Positions 11,890 through 23,593 of a stretch of 64,000 nt of DNA are shown piece by piece. This DNA comes from Zygaena filipendulae (lineage: Eukaryota; Arthropoda; Insecta; Lepidoptera; Zygaenidae): NCBI GenBank assembly GCA_907165275.2, contig OU015669.1, positions 6,656,501 to 6,720,500 of the forward strand, given 5' to 3'. A program made the translations under genes and the position numbers. The notes below the pieces were generated by a model. It saw nothing but the letters and a program-made list of their open reading frames with translations. It was not told where the DNA came from and did no database searches. Positions within the stretch are counted from its first letter, which is position 1. The number at the start of each line of letters is the position of its first letter.

Positions 11890-12085
11890 CTAATATTATA
11901 AAGGGGAAAGATTTTTCTTTGTTTGTTTGTTACAATTCAACTTGCATACTACTGGACCGATTTAAAAAAATATTTTCACCATGAAAATGCTATATTATCC
12001 CTGAGTAACATAGACTGTATTGTAACCCGGAATTCCCGCGGGAACTCCGAAATAACCGCGGGTGAATCCACGGACATCAAGCTAG
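11890..12085 (+). mobile_element. Helitron-like element
   Basis: CTAATATTATAAAGGGGAAA start, GGAATTCCCGCGGGAACTCC, hairpin, and AAGCTAG end. Confidence 0.65.
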
Positions 12086-12876
12086 TAATTAATAATAATG
12101 TTAATACTGGCATATAAACTAATAAATTACTACAATAATATAGTACAATTAATATAAATTGAATCTGATACACGAGGGTGAATTTACATATTTGTAGTAA
12201 GGGTTTTAAAAGTTTTCAATTCACTTTTAATTTCATATTATTTATTTACCTTGCCTAAAGGGACTCCTTTTAATAACATATTTTAGATTTATTTTAGGTT
12301 AGGTTAAGTTTAGTTTTATATTATATATATAACATTGAAGTGTATGTTTCTAATGTTTAATGTTCGAAATAAATGTGTTCTTTATTTGCAAAATTAATAT
12401 AACATAATAAAAAGGTTTAAAAATTATTATCAAACGGCGCTATCTGTTCCGTAACTAAGCTGGCTTATTCATTTTTTTGTTTTGTAAAATTATACCTACG
12501 ACACATACCTACTAGACACCCATACTTAGTAAATACTTTACAAACGTTTATCACGTAAATTTCAAGCTGCAAGTTAGGTAGCTAGTTTTTGGGGAGAACA
12601 CATCATACAGGGAAATATAGGGTTTGCATCCCAGAGTTCCCGAGGGTATCCCGAAAGTCACGTCGGAGGACATGTGGTGAATTCCTAATAAAGAATTTTA
12701 GTTAACTATACTTTAACGGACCAAATGTCATGTAACGAAATAGAAGCCTCTTGTTTTGCCAGCAATCAGTATCCGGTGATTGTTAGCAATTGTTTATAAA
12801 GCTGTGGCAAGGACAACATCGGTAACAAATAACAAGGGACTCGTATTGGATCAAAGTATCAGTTACGGTAGATGTA

Positions 12877-13783
12877 ATGCCTCTTTTATGTGGCAGTGTT
12901 TTGTTTATTATTATATTATTAACGCCAGTTGTGAATTCTCATTTAATAGGAGATAAAGCACATTTGGTAAGGTTTTAAGAAAGCAATGTAAAGGTTACTT
13001 TGATAAACAAAAAAATTGTATGGTGTTTTATTGTAAAAGCTTTGTAAGGAGAAACAGTTCGCATATAACTATCGCAAAAAAAAATTCAAAGATCAAGAAC
13101 TTTTCAACTAAATTTATTTTTATTTATTTATTTACTAATTTACAAACATTGATAACAATCTGACAGTGCTACATAAACCGTTTTAGGTTTTTCCGTGCAC
13201 CGACACATCCGTCGTTATTCGTATATAGGTATAAAATGATTCTACAGTCGACAGATAAACAGCCAGATTGCCTATTCAAACACAAAAAATATTCATCCAT
13301 ATTGTTGCATTACATATTTTTTCTATTTTTGAGCTTAATTTCAGGTTAGCTTTTATCTTTATCAGCCCTGTTACTGATTGTATTTGCAGACAGAATTAAA
13401 GAAGCTCTGTGACCATGCATACTCCTGTTTTCACGACATGGTTATCATTTGTGGAAAATCTGTCAACGAAGCTAGAACGTTCCTTGATCTATGCGATCTG
13501 TATGAATACTCCTGCGAGTACAACATGGGTATGTTTCCTAATAAAAAATTTTGAAGTATTTCCTGACGTGCGTGTACGCAATCTGCAGTAGGTATTACGC
13601 TCAATGATACATTTATGTAATTTTAGTTTTTCATATCAAAAGGCGAAGAAGTTAAATATGAGAGTGATTTAAATTTTATTTATTTTATGTAGGTAGTAAT
13701 ACAAAAATATATTTTTATTAGTTTACAGGCACGTTAAAGAAGAAGAAGGTGTTTGTCCAAATCCCAAAGAATTGGGTAAATAA
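12877..13783 (+). CDS. K6: small secreted Kazal-like protein (96 aa, 3 coding exons)
   Basis: Exons 12877-12966, 13390-13528, 13722-13783; phases 0 and 1. Exon 1 encodes MPLLCGSVLFIIILLTPVVN, a strong unsplit leader, ending at a GTAAGG donor. Exon 2: KKLCDHAYSCFHDMVIICG, then RTFLDLCDLYEYSC, ending G|GTATGT. Exon 3 uses TTTTTATTAG and reads HVKEEEGVCPNPKELGK, then stop, giving the sixth Cys. A second AG eight bases later is out of frame with this Cys and would give a Lys-rich end without it, so it was not preferred. An arthropod initiator-like TCAGT lies 15-19 bp before the ATG. AATAAA overlaps the stop. Confidence 0.82.
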
Positions 13784-13933
13784 AGAAATTAAAATATTGT
13801 AAAAAATTGTATTTACAAAGTCTTGCCTACCTATAAATAGCACAACAAATTAATTTCACATAATATAAAGATATTACGTTGCATTCTTCAATAATTATGC
13901 GTTTAAATTTTACCTGCCAAAACCTTTTCCCAT

Positions 13934-16163
13934 TTATAGCTTAAGCTCACATGAGGGCACTACGGAAAATTCTGAAAGAAAATACTGAACGTCAATAACA
14001 TACCTACGTATGATAGAAAATAATGTAATGCATTAAGAGATTATTTTTATTTCGTCGAACCACTCATATTTATAATAACCACTTTTGTAATGATGGAACT
14101 TAAATTAAAGACATAAGATACAAGTGGTAAATAGAGTAGATTTTAGTCTGCACTATAAGCAAATAAATTTGAGCTGAAAAAAGAACTATGATCATTTTTA
14201 TGAAACCTGGCGCCACTCTACAGTGTCCAACAGTAATCATATATATGTCGTAAAAAGCCTTTTAGGGTGTAGTTCATTAGGGGAACTTCAAGCGCAAAAA
14301 TATATAGGTACCTACCTAAGTTTTTTACGCGTGTACATTTTTTTCCAAATTCATAAAAAATGTGGATTTTTGTATGAACCAAGCCCACTCCCAAACATTG
14401 TCCAACAGTGACGTGACGTTTAATATGTTTTAGGCTTTTATTTCTAGACAAACTTTTACCACTTACTGTATTTCCAATAACAGTTTACGTGAAGCATATG
14501 GCAAACATCCTCAAATTTCGCGTATCCGATTACATCATCAAGTCCACACACGGTCTCATTGGTCCTATGACAAATAGCGGCTACTGAACACCAATGATCG
14601 ACATTATCTTTATGTTTCTGTTCATATGACACTAGATTTTTACTTATTAAACTTTTAGTGACTGGCTGAAAATGAAACTTTGGTCTAGTTTATGACTGGA
14701 TATAGATAAGCAATAGTGTGTTAACCCACACTGGAGAAATGAGTAAATTATAGCGTCATTTTGTGTCAGCATTTTTTAAGTTCAACATTTTGTTGGTATT
14801 TTAGTAATGTAATAAGGTAATTGAGAATAGAGACACGTTGTCTCACGCCATATGTTGGACGTTTACTTGGCGCGAGACACTAACGTGTCTCCGGAACACA
14901 TAATTTTAAAAACTTTCTATAACTCTCAATAAAGCGTTTTGTACCTATCAATAACTTAATTTTGTGGGTTAACATGTTATTGCTTATCGGCGTCCAACTA
15001 AGACAACAGGGTGTATGGAAAAGGAAAAAATATGCCGCGCAAACTTACAAGTACAAAAACAAAAGAGAGTGGCCATTAATTTTTATTAGGTATTATTTCA
15101 AATAGGTATTGATTATTTAAAGACAATCACCAAATCGTATCTACTATTTAACTGAAATACTTAGTTTAAGATTATGCCTATTAATTTACATTACATTGTA
15201 ATTCATTGATTAAACATTATCTCACCTTTTTAACCGATCCATCACGCTGTACCAAGACTGTAGGATCGTGTTTATTATGCAACTGGTTAAGTAAAATGTC
15301 TGTAAATAATATACTGTACTTTGGTATGTTTTTTCCGAGCTTAGTGAACGGATCGGTTTCGTCCTCTACATTTGCTCTACGCGTGGCACGTATCGGTACT
15401 TCTAGTTTTTCAAGAGATTTAGGTTTCTTCAGAGCGAGGTCATTACTGAAATTTTCTACTAAAGCCTTAGTCTGATCTTCAATGCTTTCAGTCATTTTCA
15501 ATAGATGCTCCAAAGCTTGTGTATGTTGTATTAATTGCTCTTCTATGAATTGATTATTATTATTATATTTTTTAACGACCGTATTCAATGATTTCTGCAC
15601 AAAAAAATTCAAATAGATAACCTTTAAAATAATATGTTTCAACTTTCAACACGCTTGTTCTTTAAGTAATAATTTAATTACCGTATTGATACGTTTAAAT
15701 TTGATTTTTTTTTCTTATTTTTTTTTTGTTTCTTTTAGTTTTTTAATAAACTTAATATTTTTGTTACATTTTTGTTTATTTTGTACTCACAAGTATGTTG
15801 AAAATCGTAAGAAACAAGTGAGCATATCACTCATTATCATAATACATACTTACAACATAATAATAATTGTTAATTAAATGTAATTCCAGTCTAATATTTC
15901 GAGTGTACATTAAGAGCTTTAAGGATTTCCTTATTTTTTATACTGCAGATTTATTAAGTTAGCAGATTTATTAATAGCAATAAGGACTTGTCACTTATAC
16001 ATTACCTTTCCAAGCTGTTCCTCAGCTACTTCACGTATTCGCACTTGATGCGAATACTGTACCAGTATTATTAACGTCGTAACTAAAATTTAATTAGCTA
16101 ACATTAAATAAATCGGATAAAGTAATCGGATAGTTTACTAGTATTCAAACGAGCATGCAACAT
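13934..16163 (-). CDS. K7: secreted Kazal-like protein with a 123-residue inserted exon (219 aa, 5 coding exons)
   Basis: Exons 16139-16163, 16006-16082, 15226-15594, 14467-14617, 13934-13971; phases 1, 0, 0, 1. Leader: MLHARLNT|ITTLIILVQYSHQ. An extra 369-nt exon follows, entering after TTTTTGTGCAG and leaving at AAG|GTGAGA. It is hydrophilic and probably helical (QFIEEQLIQHTQALEHLLKM), with no cysteine, and resembles nothing I recognise. Domain exon: HWCSVAAICHRTNETVCGL, then AKFEDVCHMLHVNC. The last exon, after TTTTCTTTCAG, gives VVPSCELKL and stop. The P1-like residue is Arg, the one member with a trypsin-type P1. The inserted exon is phase 0 on both sides, so it can be skipped without changing frame. 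The gene is convergent with K6, about 150 bp apart. Confidence 0.78.
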
Positions 16164-16204
16164 ATTTAAATTACAATTCTAAACGGGCGATCGATTTACT
16201 ATTG

Positions 16205-16210
16205 TATATA
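16205..16210 (-). promoter_or_regulatory. TATA box upstream of K7
   Basis: TATATA on the minus strand about 42 bp before the K7 start codon. This spacing suits a transcription start some 10-15 bp ahead of the ATG. TATA-like words are common in such AT-rich DNA, so confidence is low. Confidence 0.3.
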
Positions 16211-16639
16211 ACTTAATGCTCTTGTTGTCATTAAGTTGAGATATAACATTCCGAAAAACTATTGTACCTACTACATATCAGTGTAGATGCTTTATGATCG
16301 ATAATTCGATCCTCAAAAAAGGGCTAACCTATGGGAATAAATCCAAAAATGGAAAATTTTTGTGTTTACTTCATGCAATCTGGTTTTCTGTCGATGTGAC
16401 GTTGATTAAGTTATCTAGCCATATTCTTGTTAAATATTTGCTTGGAAAAATCTAATCCTATTTAATTAAGAAGTAATTCAAACACAATCAACTGGGCGAA
16501 TCTCACCAAGGACTAAAGCCTTCATGATGAAGTACCTACTCGTCTCGTATCCTCAAGCGTTACAGTACTTCCAACAAGTGGGCACACAGCGGCGCCGGTC
16601 CCATTTATAGTGTCGTTCATTGTACGCTGACTCAACTTC

Positions 16640-16880
16640 TTGATCCTGGAAAGAATAATAATAATGCTTGGATATAATCACACATCGCCATCTGGTCCCA
16701 AACTAAGCAGAGCTTATACTATGGGTACCAGACCACGTATATAATAGGTACTTTTATTGGGAATATATAGTAAACACCAATGTTCATCGCATAATTAATG
16801 TATACCTTGATGCGGGGCTCAAACCCGCGAGACCCAGCGTACCAACCAGTTACCTACCACTACACCAACTATCAGGTGCG
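16640..16880 (-). mobile_element. tRNA-derived SINE, reverse orientation
   Basis: On the minus strand, an internal promoter B-box-like GGGTTTGAGCCCCGCA is followed by AAGCTCTGCTTAGTTTGGGA and GATGGCG, as in the copy at 24 kb. Ends in an ATT-rich tail. Confidence 0.6.
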
Positions 16881-18010
16881 TTTTGCCCTTATATCAAAAA
16901 CTTAAATGAAAGAGAGGAACTGTATCTACGAATGAAAAGTTTTCTGTACGAGTTAATACGTGTAATGTTAATTAGTTTGATATTGATTATTATTATTAAT
17001 TACTTAATTTCAATCAATAAAAAAAGCTTGTGTGTACTTAGCAGGCGCGTAAGAAGTTATACTATATATCCTTGACGTGAATACGCTCATTGCCAACTAC
17101 ATCACTTCCGCTTACCAGGCCAGCGACACTCCCTTGAAGCATAAGTTACTATGGATTTATGCGCGAACTTCTTTACCAACTTTGGAATACTTAACCAAAT
17201 TTCATTTGCATTGGTGAGGTTGGCACAAAATGCTTTCATAGATCGGTTTAGCTATTTGTATGGAAGTGCCTACTCTTAGAACGTAGTGATTATTATTTGC
17301 TCAGTGCCGCTTACGTCATGTGCATAACTTCCTTTACAGTCTGCTAAAAGTTATTAATAAACATTATCACGAACGATTAAAATTGTTGTATCCTCGTACA
17401 TACAGCAAATTTGATTTATAGTTATTAAGCGCGTTGTGATCGAGTTAGAGGGACGTTGTCACGGCTCTCGCTCTCCCAACTGAATTGCAATATTAGTTCT
17501 GTCACGATTATATTTTACACGCTTATCTGACCTACACGGATTGGTGCACAAATTGGTATGTAATATACCAAGTAAATAAGTTCATTAAGTTGTCGAATCG
17601 AATTTTTATTCAATATTTATATTTTGAGAATTTCTTTTGCAAGTGTGATACCACATACATAATATTGTATATCCACCCGATACATAAAAACGTAAACAGG
17701 GAAATACAGAATAACTAGATGGAAAACAAAACAAACAAAAGAACATCAAATTGACTGGTAAAGAGAAGAATTGCATAAACTGATGAAGAATCATATCAAA
17801 ATAGATGAAACGCGATAAATGCAAAATTTTTAAATATCATTTATGAGTTCCTATTGAAATTAGGTTACAGGAGAAAAGGATTGAATGAGGCTGCCTAGAA
17901 GGAAACCTTTGAATACCTGTCCACTAATGATGATAATTAAAATGTAAATCTCCTTCTAGTATTCACATTCTTCATTAGGTACTAAAACTATGAAATAAGT
18001 TATTTCTACT

Positions 18011-18231
18011 TAAAGTGCGCCACACACAGAAGCCGGAGGCGAAGCGAAGGCGAAGGCGTGCATTTTGTATCGTTTAAGTTTGTATGAAGCACTACACACT
18101 CGACGCTGTATGAAGCACTACACACTCGACGCTCCGGATCGTGTGTGTAGTGCTTCATACAAACTTAAACGATACAAAATGCACGCCTTCGCCTTCGCTT
18201 CGCCTCCGGCTTCTGTGTGTGGTGGCTTTAA
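18011..18231. repeat. Foldback MITE with CACACACAGAAGCCGGAGGC arms
   Basis: Arms of about 90 bp, near perfect. The left arm also carries a direct duplication of GTATGAAGCACTACACACTC. TTAAAG/CTTTAA at the edges. Lies upstream of K8. Confidence 0.75.
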
Positions 18232-18530
18232 AAGATCATTAGCATTATTACATTAGATAAATTGGATCTATAATAAGAGAGAACCTAGCCGCTAGGTTCA
18301 TTTCAGCTTCAAATTTCAAATATACCTATTGGTTACTACTAAGTCCTAGCAGTATGTATGTATCTACTATATTAGAAATTTGTGAAGTCATGACATCGGC
18401 CAATGTGAAACTTCTGGATGTTAATATTACCACATAATACTAAATGTTGTATCAACACCTACTCGTATTTTTCGGCACGACTCATAATAACTTTTCCTAC
18501 CTTATATTTTACCAGCTGTTCCCCTCGGTT

Positions 18531-18548
18531 CCCCCCCCCCCCCCCCCC
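18531..18548. repeat. Poly(C) tract followed by (CAAA)n
   Basis: Eighteen C in a row, then four or five ACAA units. Such homopolymers are often mis-sequenced. Confidence 0.8.
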
Positions 18549-18758
18549 AACAAACAAACAAACAAACTCACTTCGCATTTATAATATTAGTAAAGATTGT
18601 ATATTTTCTATATTATGTGAAAAACGTGCCTTTGAGAAACCTATCGCGATATCATGTATAGTAATAAAATCTAAGTAAGTATTGAACTTTTTATTGAATG
18701 GGTTTTGATTTGATAAATTTGACATTTCATAAATGCATGTTATACGACTAGTACCTAC

Positions 18759-21700
18759 ATGATTCGTAAACTGTATGTATTTGTAAGTGTTCAGTTAGTA
18801 TTAGTCACATAAAAGTGTTTTATTTTGAATACCTATATTAATTTAAATTTTAATTGTTGCTGATTCAGAGATGTCACGACAAGAAAATTATGTTGGTCCA
18901 TCATGATAATACCACTTGGTACATGATTTATTTTGTTTAATAAGAAAAAAAAAGAAACGATATTTTTATAGATATAAGAAGAGGATGACTATAGTGATTT
19001 ATATTTTATTTTAATAGCTATTTATGTCAGCAGTTTCATATGTGTGTTTTTTTTTTAAACCGACCTATAACAAACGTAGTGATTATTTGCTTAGTGCCTA
19101 TAACACTAAGGTAATATTTCTCTTTGTATTGCTTCTTGCTACTCGTAAGCTGTAGCTTAATAGGAATATAACCTATATTCCGAAAGTGATTTTAGCTTTA
19201 AACTATTTCGGCGCTTCTTTTTATTATGTCAGTCAATCAGGCATTCCCTTAATTATCCTACTAATATTATAAATGTGAAAGTGTGGATGTTTGGGTGTTT
19301 GGATGTTTGTTACTCAATCACGCTAAAACGGCTGAACAGATTTGGATGAAATTTGGCATGTTCTCAGGGGTACAGAGAAGCACATAGGGTACTTTTTATC
19401 CTGGAATTCCCGCGGAACTCCGAAATCACCGCGGGTGAAACCGCGGGGCACAGCTAGTTATAAATAAATTAAATAAATTAATTCATTCGTCCATTGGACT
19501 TTTTACTACCGGCTATAACATATTATATGAGTACTTAATATTCAAAGTTCATTTTCAGCTATCTTCGCGCATTTTATACATTCAATATCTGCTCATAGCG
19601 AAAGTATCAAGGTAATTATATAATTGGGTACTTTATACATTAATAACGATAAATTTTTATTATATTATAAAAATATTCAATTACATAATATAATGCAATA
19701 TAAATCTAACTGATACCGAAAGTAGGTATGTAAGTTGGGCGGGTACTAACGTTTATGCGTTAAAGCGGACAAGGTCGGCCTCAATAGTCTTCAGTATGCG
19801 GGCAGTTCTTATAATATCCTGAAGATGACATTATAAGGTTCGAAAGTAGGCGAGGGACTAGAGTCCTCCGGCTAGCTTTATTTCAGTAATTAAAAGCTGT
19901 TTTATTCGTAAGAAACTTTTTTTTTTTTATAAGTAAGTACAATATTTAAGATGACCAGGAGTCCGTCAAAAATATCAAATACATCAAATTTAAAATATAA
20001 AAAGAACAGATTATATGGTGGAAATATGGTGTAATAATAGTAGATTATACACCAAGGGGATAAAGCACTGTTTTATGTCACGGGCGCTACATTGAATCCT
20101 GAACATAACGAAGGACTCCAAATTTAACTCCCGAGCGCAGCGAGGGTGTTATAAGTTAATTCCCGACCAAAGGGAGGGAATTAAGATTGAGTCCTGAGTG
20201 CAGTGAGGGATTCAAGCGCCCAAGAAAAAAACAGTTTTATCCCTGTGGTGTATACTCTACTTTTCTCACATAATGCGAGACAATAAAAAACCAGGCTTAG
20301 TAGATCCTATATAGCCACTTCTTTCAGCTGGCGTGGCCTACTCGATTTGACAAACAAATGAAGTTCGTCTCACTGCGAATCTAGTGGGCCACGGCTTCGG
20401 TCTTCGAAAATCGAGTTGGCCGCGCCCGCTGAGAACACATTCTGTTTAGCGAAATGAGACGTTATGGACATAGCAATAAGAATTATGAAAGTGAAAATCA
20501 CATTATTGACCAGCGGGCTATAATGAAATTCAATAGAACATTATAACCCGGCTAAAGCCAAGAGATATAATGTCTTGCTTTCGGTAAGGTTTACATGACA
20601 TATAATTCGGCATTGTCGAGCATGTGGTGTGAAAAAAGTATTAAGTACACCTTATTTCCACTAAACGGCTAGTCGCGAGCGGCTGGCCGCGACTCGCGAA
20701 TAAATACGAGTACGAGAGCGCGACTAGTCGCTTAGTGGAAATAAGGTCTTAGAAATGAGGCGGGATATAATATGAGTGGCATATAGCCGCCTCGTTACAA
20801 CATCGCGCTAGCGTGACTCTCCTCTTATTGTCAGGTTCACTGAGCTACATGTTAGACACGTGGAGGAGTGAACCCAATAGCTTTGCTGTTCCAAAATTCT
20901 AAATAATCAGTAGGTAACATTAAAAAGACTTTCTAACGAGTTTCGGACTCAGCTGTCTGGTATAATGTAGGTATACATATGTAGGTAACAAAATTATATT
21001 TTGATTTTAATATTAGGTAGGTAAGTGTAAACGCCATCACGGTACAAATTTCATTTATCAAACAAATAATATTATTTGTTATTTCAGAATGAAGAACAGT
21101 GTAAGATAGCCGATTTGTGTGTCCACGACAAGGTGCCTATGTGCGGGATCGACTCGTGCGGCGAAATGCGAACCTTCATCGACACGTGTGACATGCACGA
21201 GTTCAATTGCGACAGTAAAAAAGGTACTTATTAATTATTGTTTCCGAACAAGGTTGCCACCCGTACTATATTATACCTATAGTATCGTACTATATTTCAG
21301 TCAATTGTATCTACTATATACATATTTTAGAAAAATAATATAGTACGAAAAATTCTATATTTTTATTCTTAATTCAACTTTCACGCTTTTTTATATTAAC
21401 TGTGACTGCATGGTCTGGAACGCACCCGCAGCGCAGCACGGGGAATATCAGAACGAAACGCATACGCGGCAACAAAACGTCAACTGTCAAATTGGCAATA
21501 ATTTTTATAGATGAATGCTCAATTCTGCCCAATACATAATGATTTAAAATAAATATTATGTACAATTTTTTCCCTGCATTTCCCAAAAGAACGTAGGTAC
21601 TATATTTTTGCATCTTTATTTGGAAAAATACTATATTTTTCCAAAGAAGGTGGCAACCCTATTTCTGAATAGCAGTTAGAATAGCACACGCGTTAATTTG

Positions 21701-22229
21701 GAAGTGCCTCTAGGAACTCCGTGAGATTCGTTCTTAGGCGTCTCAATAAGGAAATACGCACTGAACCCATAATGGATGTGGATAACGATGTGGTATCTAA
21801 CAGGAATGATCTTGTTCTTAATATTGATAGGATCAGAAAAAGAAACAGCAAATAGTTACGTATAAATGGCCCTAGAATTTCATACAAAAAAAGATATATT
21901 TGAAGTTTGTTACTGTATCATCAATTGCTGAATTTCGATATTTTTAAAAAAACAACAGTCCTATTTTAGTTATAAGTAGGTAACTGTGATATTAGTGAAG
22001 CTATTTTTATAGTATTTCGAGATTTAGTAAATGATCTGTTGAACTTTATACTAAAACCCGCTGTACTTAGGTATCCCAGGATGAAGTCATAGTTTTCGAT
22101 GCATTTGTAGATTTTCAACAGCGACCAATTCACGAATGTTGGGTAACGTGCAAAAGAGGACGATCTTTCAAGAAACCCGAATACAGAAGTGACTGCAACA
22201 TCAACAGTGTTAATAAGAATAGACATTAA
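18759..22229 (+). CDS. K8: small secreted Kazal-like protein (111 aa, 4 coding exons)
   Basis: Exons 18759-18786 (least certain), 19559-19611, 21088-21223, 22111-22229; phases 1, 0, 1. Leader: MIRKLYVFV|TIFAHFIHSISAHSESIK. The donor of exon 1 (GTAA|GTGTTC) is weak; a better GTAAGT four bases earlier is out of phase. Domain: EEQCKIADLCVHDKVPMCG, an extra Cys in IDSCGE, then RTFIDTCDMHEFNC. The last exon reads PIHECWVTCKRGRSFKKP, with two or three more Cys, then a short tail. It is nearly identical in the domain to K9, so the two are a recent tandem pair. AATAAA overlaps the stop. A MITE with GGTTGCCACC ends occupies the last intron, and a Helitron-like element lies between exons 1 and 2. Confidence 0.8.
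19256..19457 (+). mobile_element. Helitron-like element with well-kept ends, between K8 exons 1 and 2
   Basis: Begins TCCTACTAATATTATAAATG and ends CCGCGGGGCACAGCTAG after a GC hairpin. The base before is A and the base after is T, as expected for Helitron insertion. Confidence 0.75.
20037..20263. repeat. MITE with TAGAGTATACACCA-like inverted ends in K8 intron 2
   Basis: Ends GTAGATTATACACCA and TGGTGTATACTCTAC are inverted. The interior carries GAGCGCAGCGAGG and TAATTCCCGACC segments. The related GAGCGTAGCGAGAG occurs in the element at 32.5 kb. Confidence 0.65.
20650..20746. repeat. MITE, family CCTTATTTCCACTAA, copy 1
   Basis: Inverted ends CCTTATTTCCACTAAACGGC with a GC-rich partly palindromic middle (GTCGCGAGCGGCTGGCCGCG). 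Confidence 0.7.
21251..21660. repeat. MITE with GGGTTGCCACC ends in K8 last intron, copy 1
   Basis: AGGTTGCCACCCGTACTATA at the left, GGTGGCAACCCT at the right. Interior repeats of TACTATATTTTT. A second copy lies at 63.36 kb. Confidence 0.75.
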
Positions 22230-22609
22230 TAAAAATGTTAATATAAGTAATTGATTGAAGGTTGTTTTCTTTCTCATCTCTTTTACACGTAAGGCTCATC
22301 GAAACTTATCTATGCTTTAAAACGACAAAATAAGAAGCTACAAAAAACACGAATTAGAGCTTAAAATATCTAAAAGATGAAACTGAATGACTGATTGATG
22401 ATAGAATTATACCTAATAAGCCTATTTAATGTTTCGTTGCCGGGGCACACAGGATCCTAAGGGTGGGCGGGCGATAGTCCTCCGAGCGGCCCAAGTGTGG
22501 GCGGTGAATTTCACACAAGTTATCGAAATAACATAAAAAGCCCTCAGCGGAATGTTATTAGGCTATAAGGAGAACGAAAAAGGTGAAACTCGATATAATA
22601 TAATATAAA

Positions 22610-23045
22610 CTTTTTATTTTCTATATTCACGCGTAAAGTATAGATATATTCAAAATTAATATTGGAGGATGAATGGTGATCGATACGGATGCCAAAAATG
22701 CAATCAGTAAATTTTTGTCGGTCTGTCTGTCTGTCCGTCTGTATGTGCACGCATGGGTCAAAAACTACTAAAGGGATTTTAACCAAACTTCGTACGATTG
22801 TAGTCTAATAACATAACGCTAAGACACATAGGAGCTGAGCAGTGACGATAAATTTGAAGCAAGTCGGATGAAAATGCGCTTTCGAGCTCTTATCCTCACA
22901 TACGTTTACTCAATCACGCAAAAATGGCTGAACTGATTTGGATGAAATTTGGCATGCATATTGTCAGGGGTACAGAGAAGGACATAGGGTAATTTTTATC
23001 CCGGAATTCCCGCGGGAACTTCGAAATTACGGGGGGCACAGCTAG
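22610..23045 (+). mobile_element. Long Helitron-like element with TGTC microsatellite
   Basis: Carries GGAGGATGAATGGTGATCGA, a GTCTGTCTGTCTGTCCGTCT tract, and the standard CCCGGAATTCCCGCGGGAAC end with CAGCTAG. The same long form occurs inverted at 33.28-33.74 kb. Confidence 0.7.
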
Positions 23046-23545
23046 TAAGGAATATAATATAACAAATACCTATGCCTAATTTAAAAAATGAAATTAGTTA
23101 CGATTCTTTATTACTGTAATATGAGTTAACAGTTCTACTTTTGCTAAATCGACGCCGTGACTTTATTAAGTATTTTTACTATTCCACGTGGTCATTTACT
23201 CGTATGTTCACTTAAAAAAACATTATTTTTACAATATTATTATTGGAGTAAGTCTGTCCTTCATCAGTAAAAAGACTGATTTTGCGTTGCTATGGGTAGG
23301 TACTATAATTATTATAATATTTAAGTATAATCATCTACAGCTTACTATTATGTACCTACATTTTTCAGTAAAGATATTCGTAACATTTATTATATATGCT
23401 TGAACATAATATTATGTATTTTATTCAAGCTAAAGGAAAATATACTTAAATGGTTTTTTTATTTTCATAGGTATACCTACCTACGCGTCAGAGACTTGAT
23501 GTATTTTATGAACGGAACATTTTGCTCGTGAAATGTTAATAAAAA

Positions 23546-23552
23546 TATATAA
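23546..23552 (+). promoter_or_regulatory. TATA box upstream of K9
   Basis: TATATAA lies 48 bp before the chosen ATG, which predicts a start of transcription near 23575 and a short 5' leader. It rests on sequence only. Confidence 0.4.
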
Positions 23553-23593
23553 CCGTGTCTATGGATGATTGACTAATGTTTTTGTATATAGTA

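Noticed and set aside
13730..13807. Alternative last exon for K6 using the AG at 13727-13728
   Set aside because: It gives a Lys-rich end without the sixth Cys found in all paralogs. The AG eight bases earlier restores it.
18871..18895. Another possible 25-nt first exon for K8 (MSRQENYV)
   Set aside because: The donor GTCCAT is poor and the leader is less hydrophobic than with the exon at 18759-18786.
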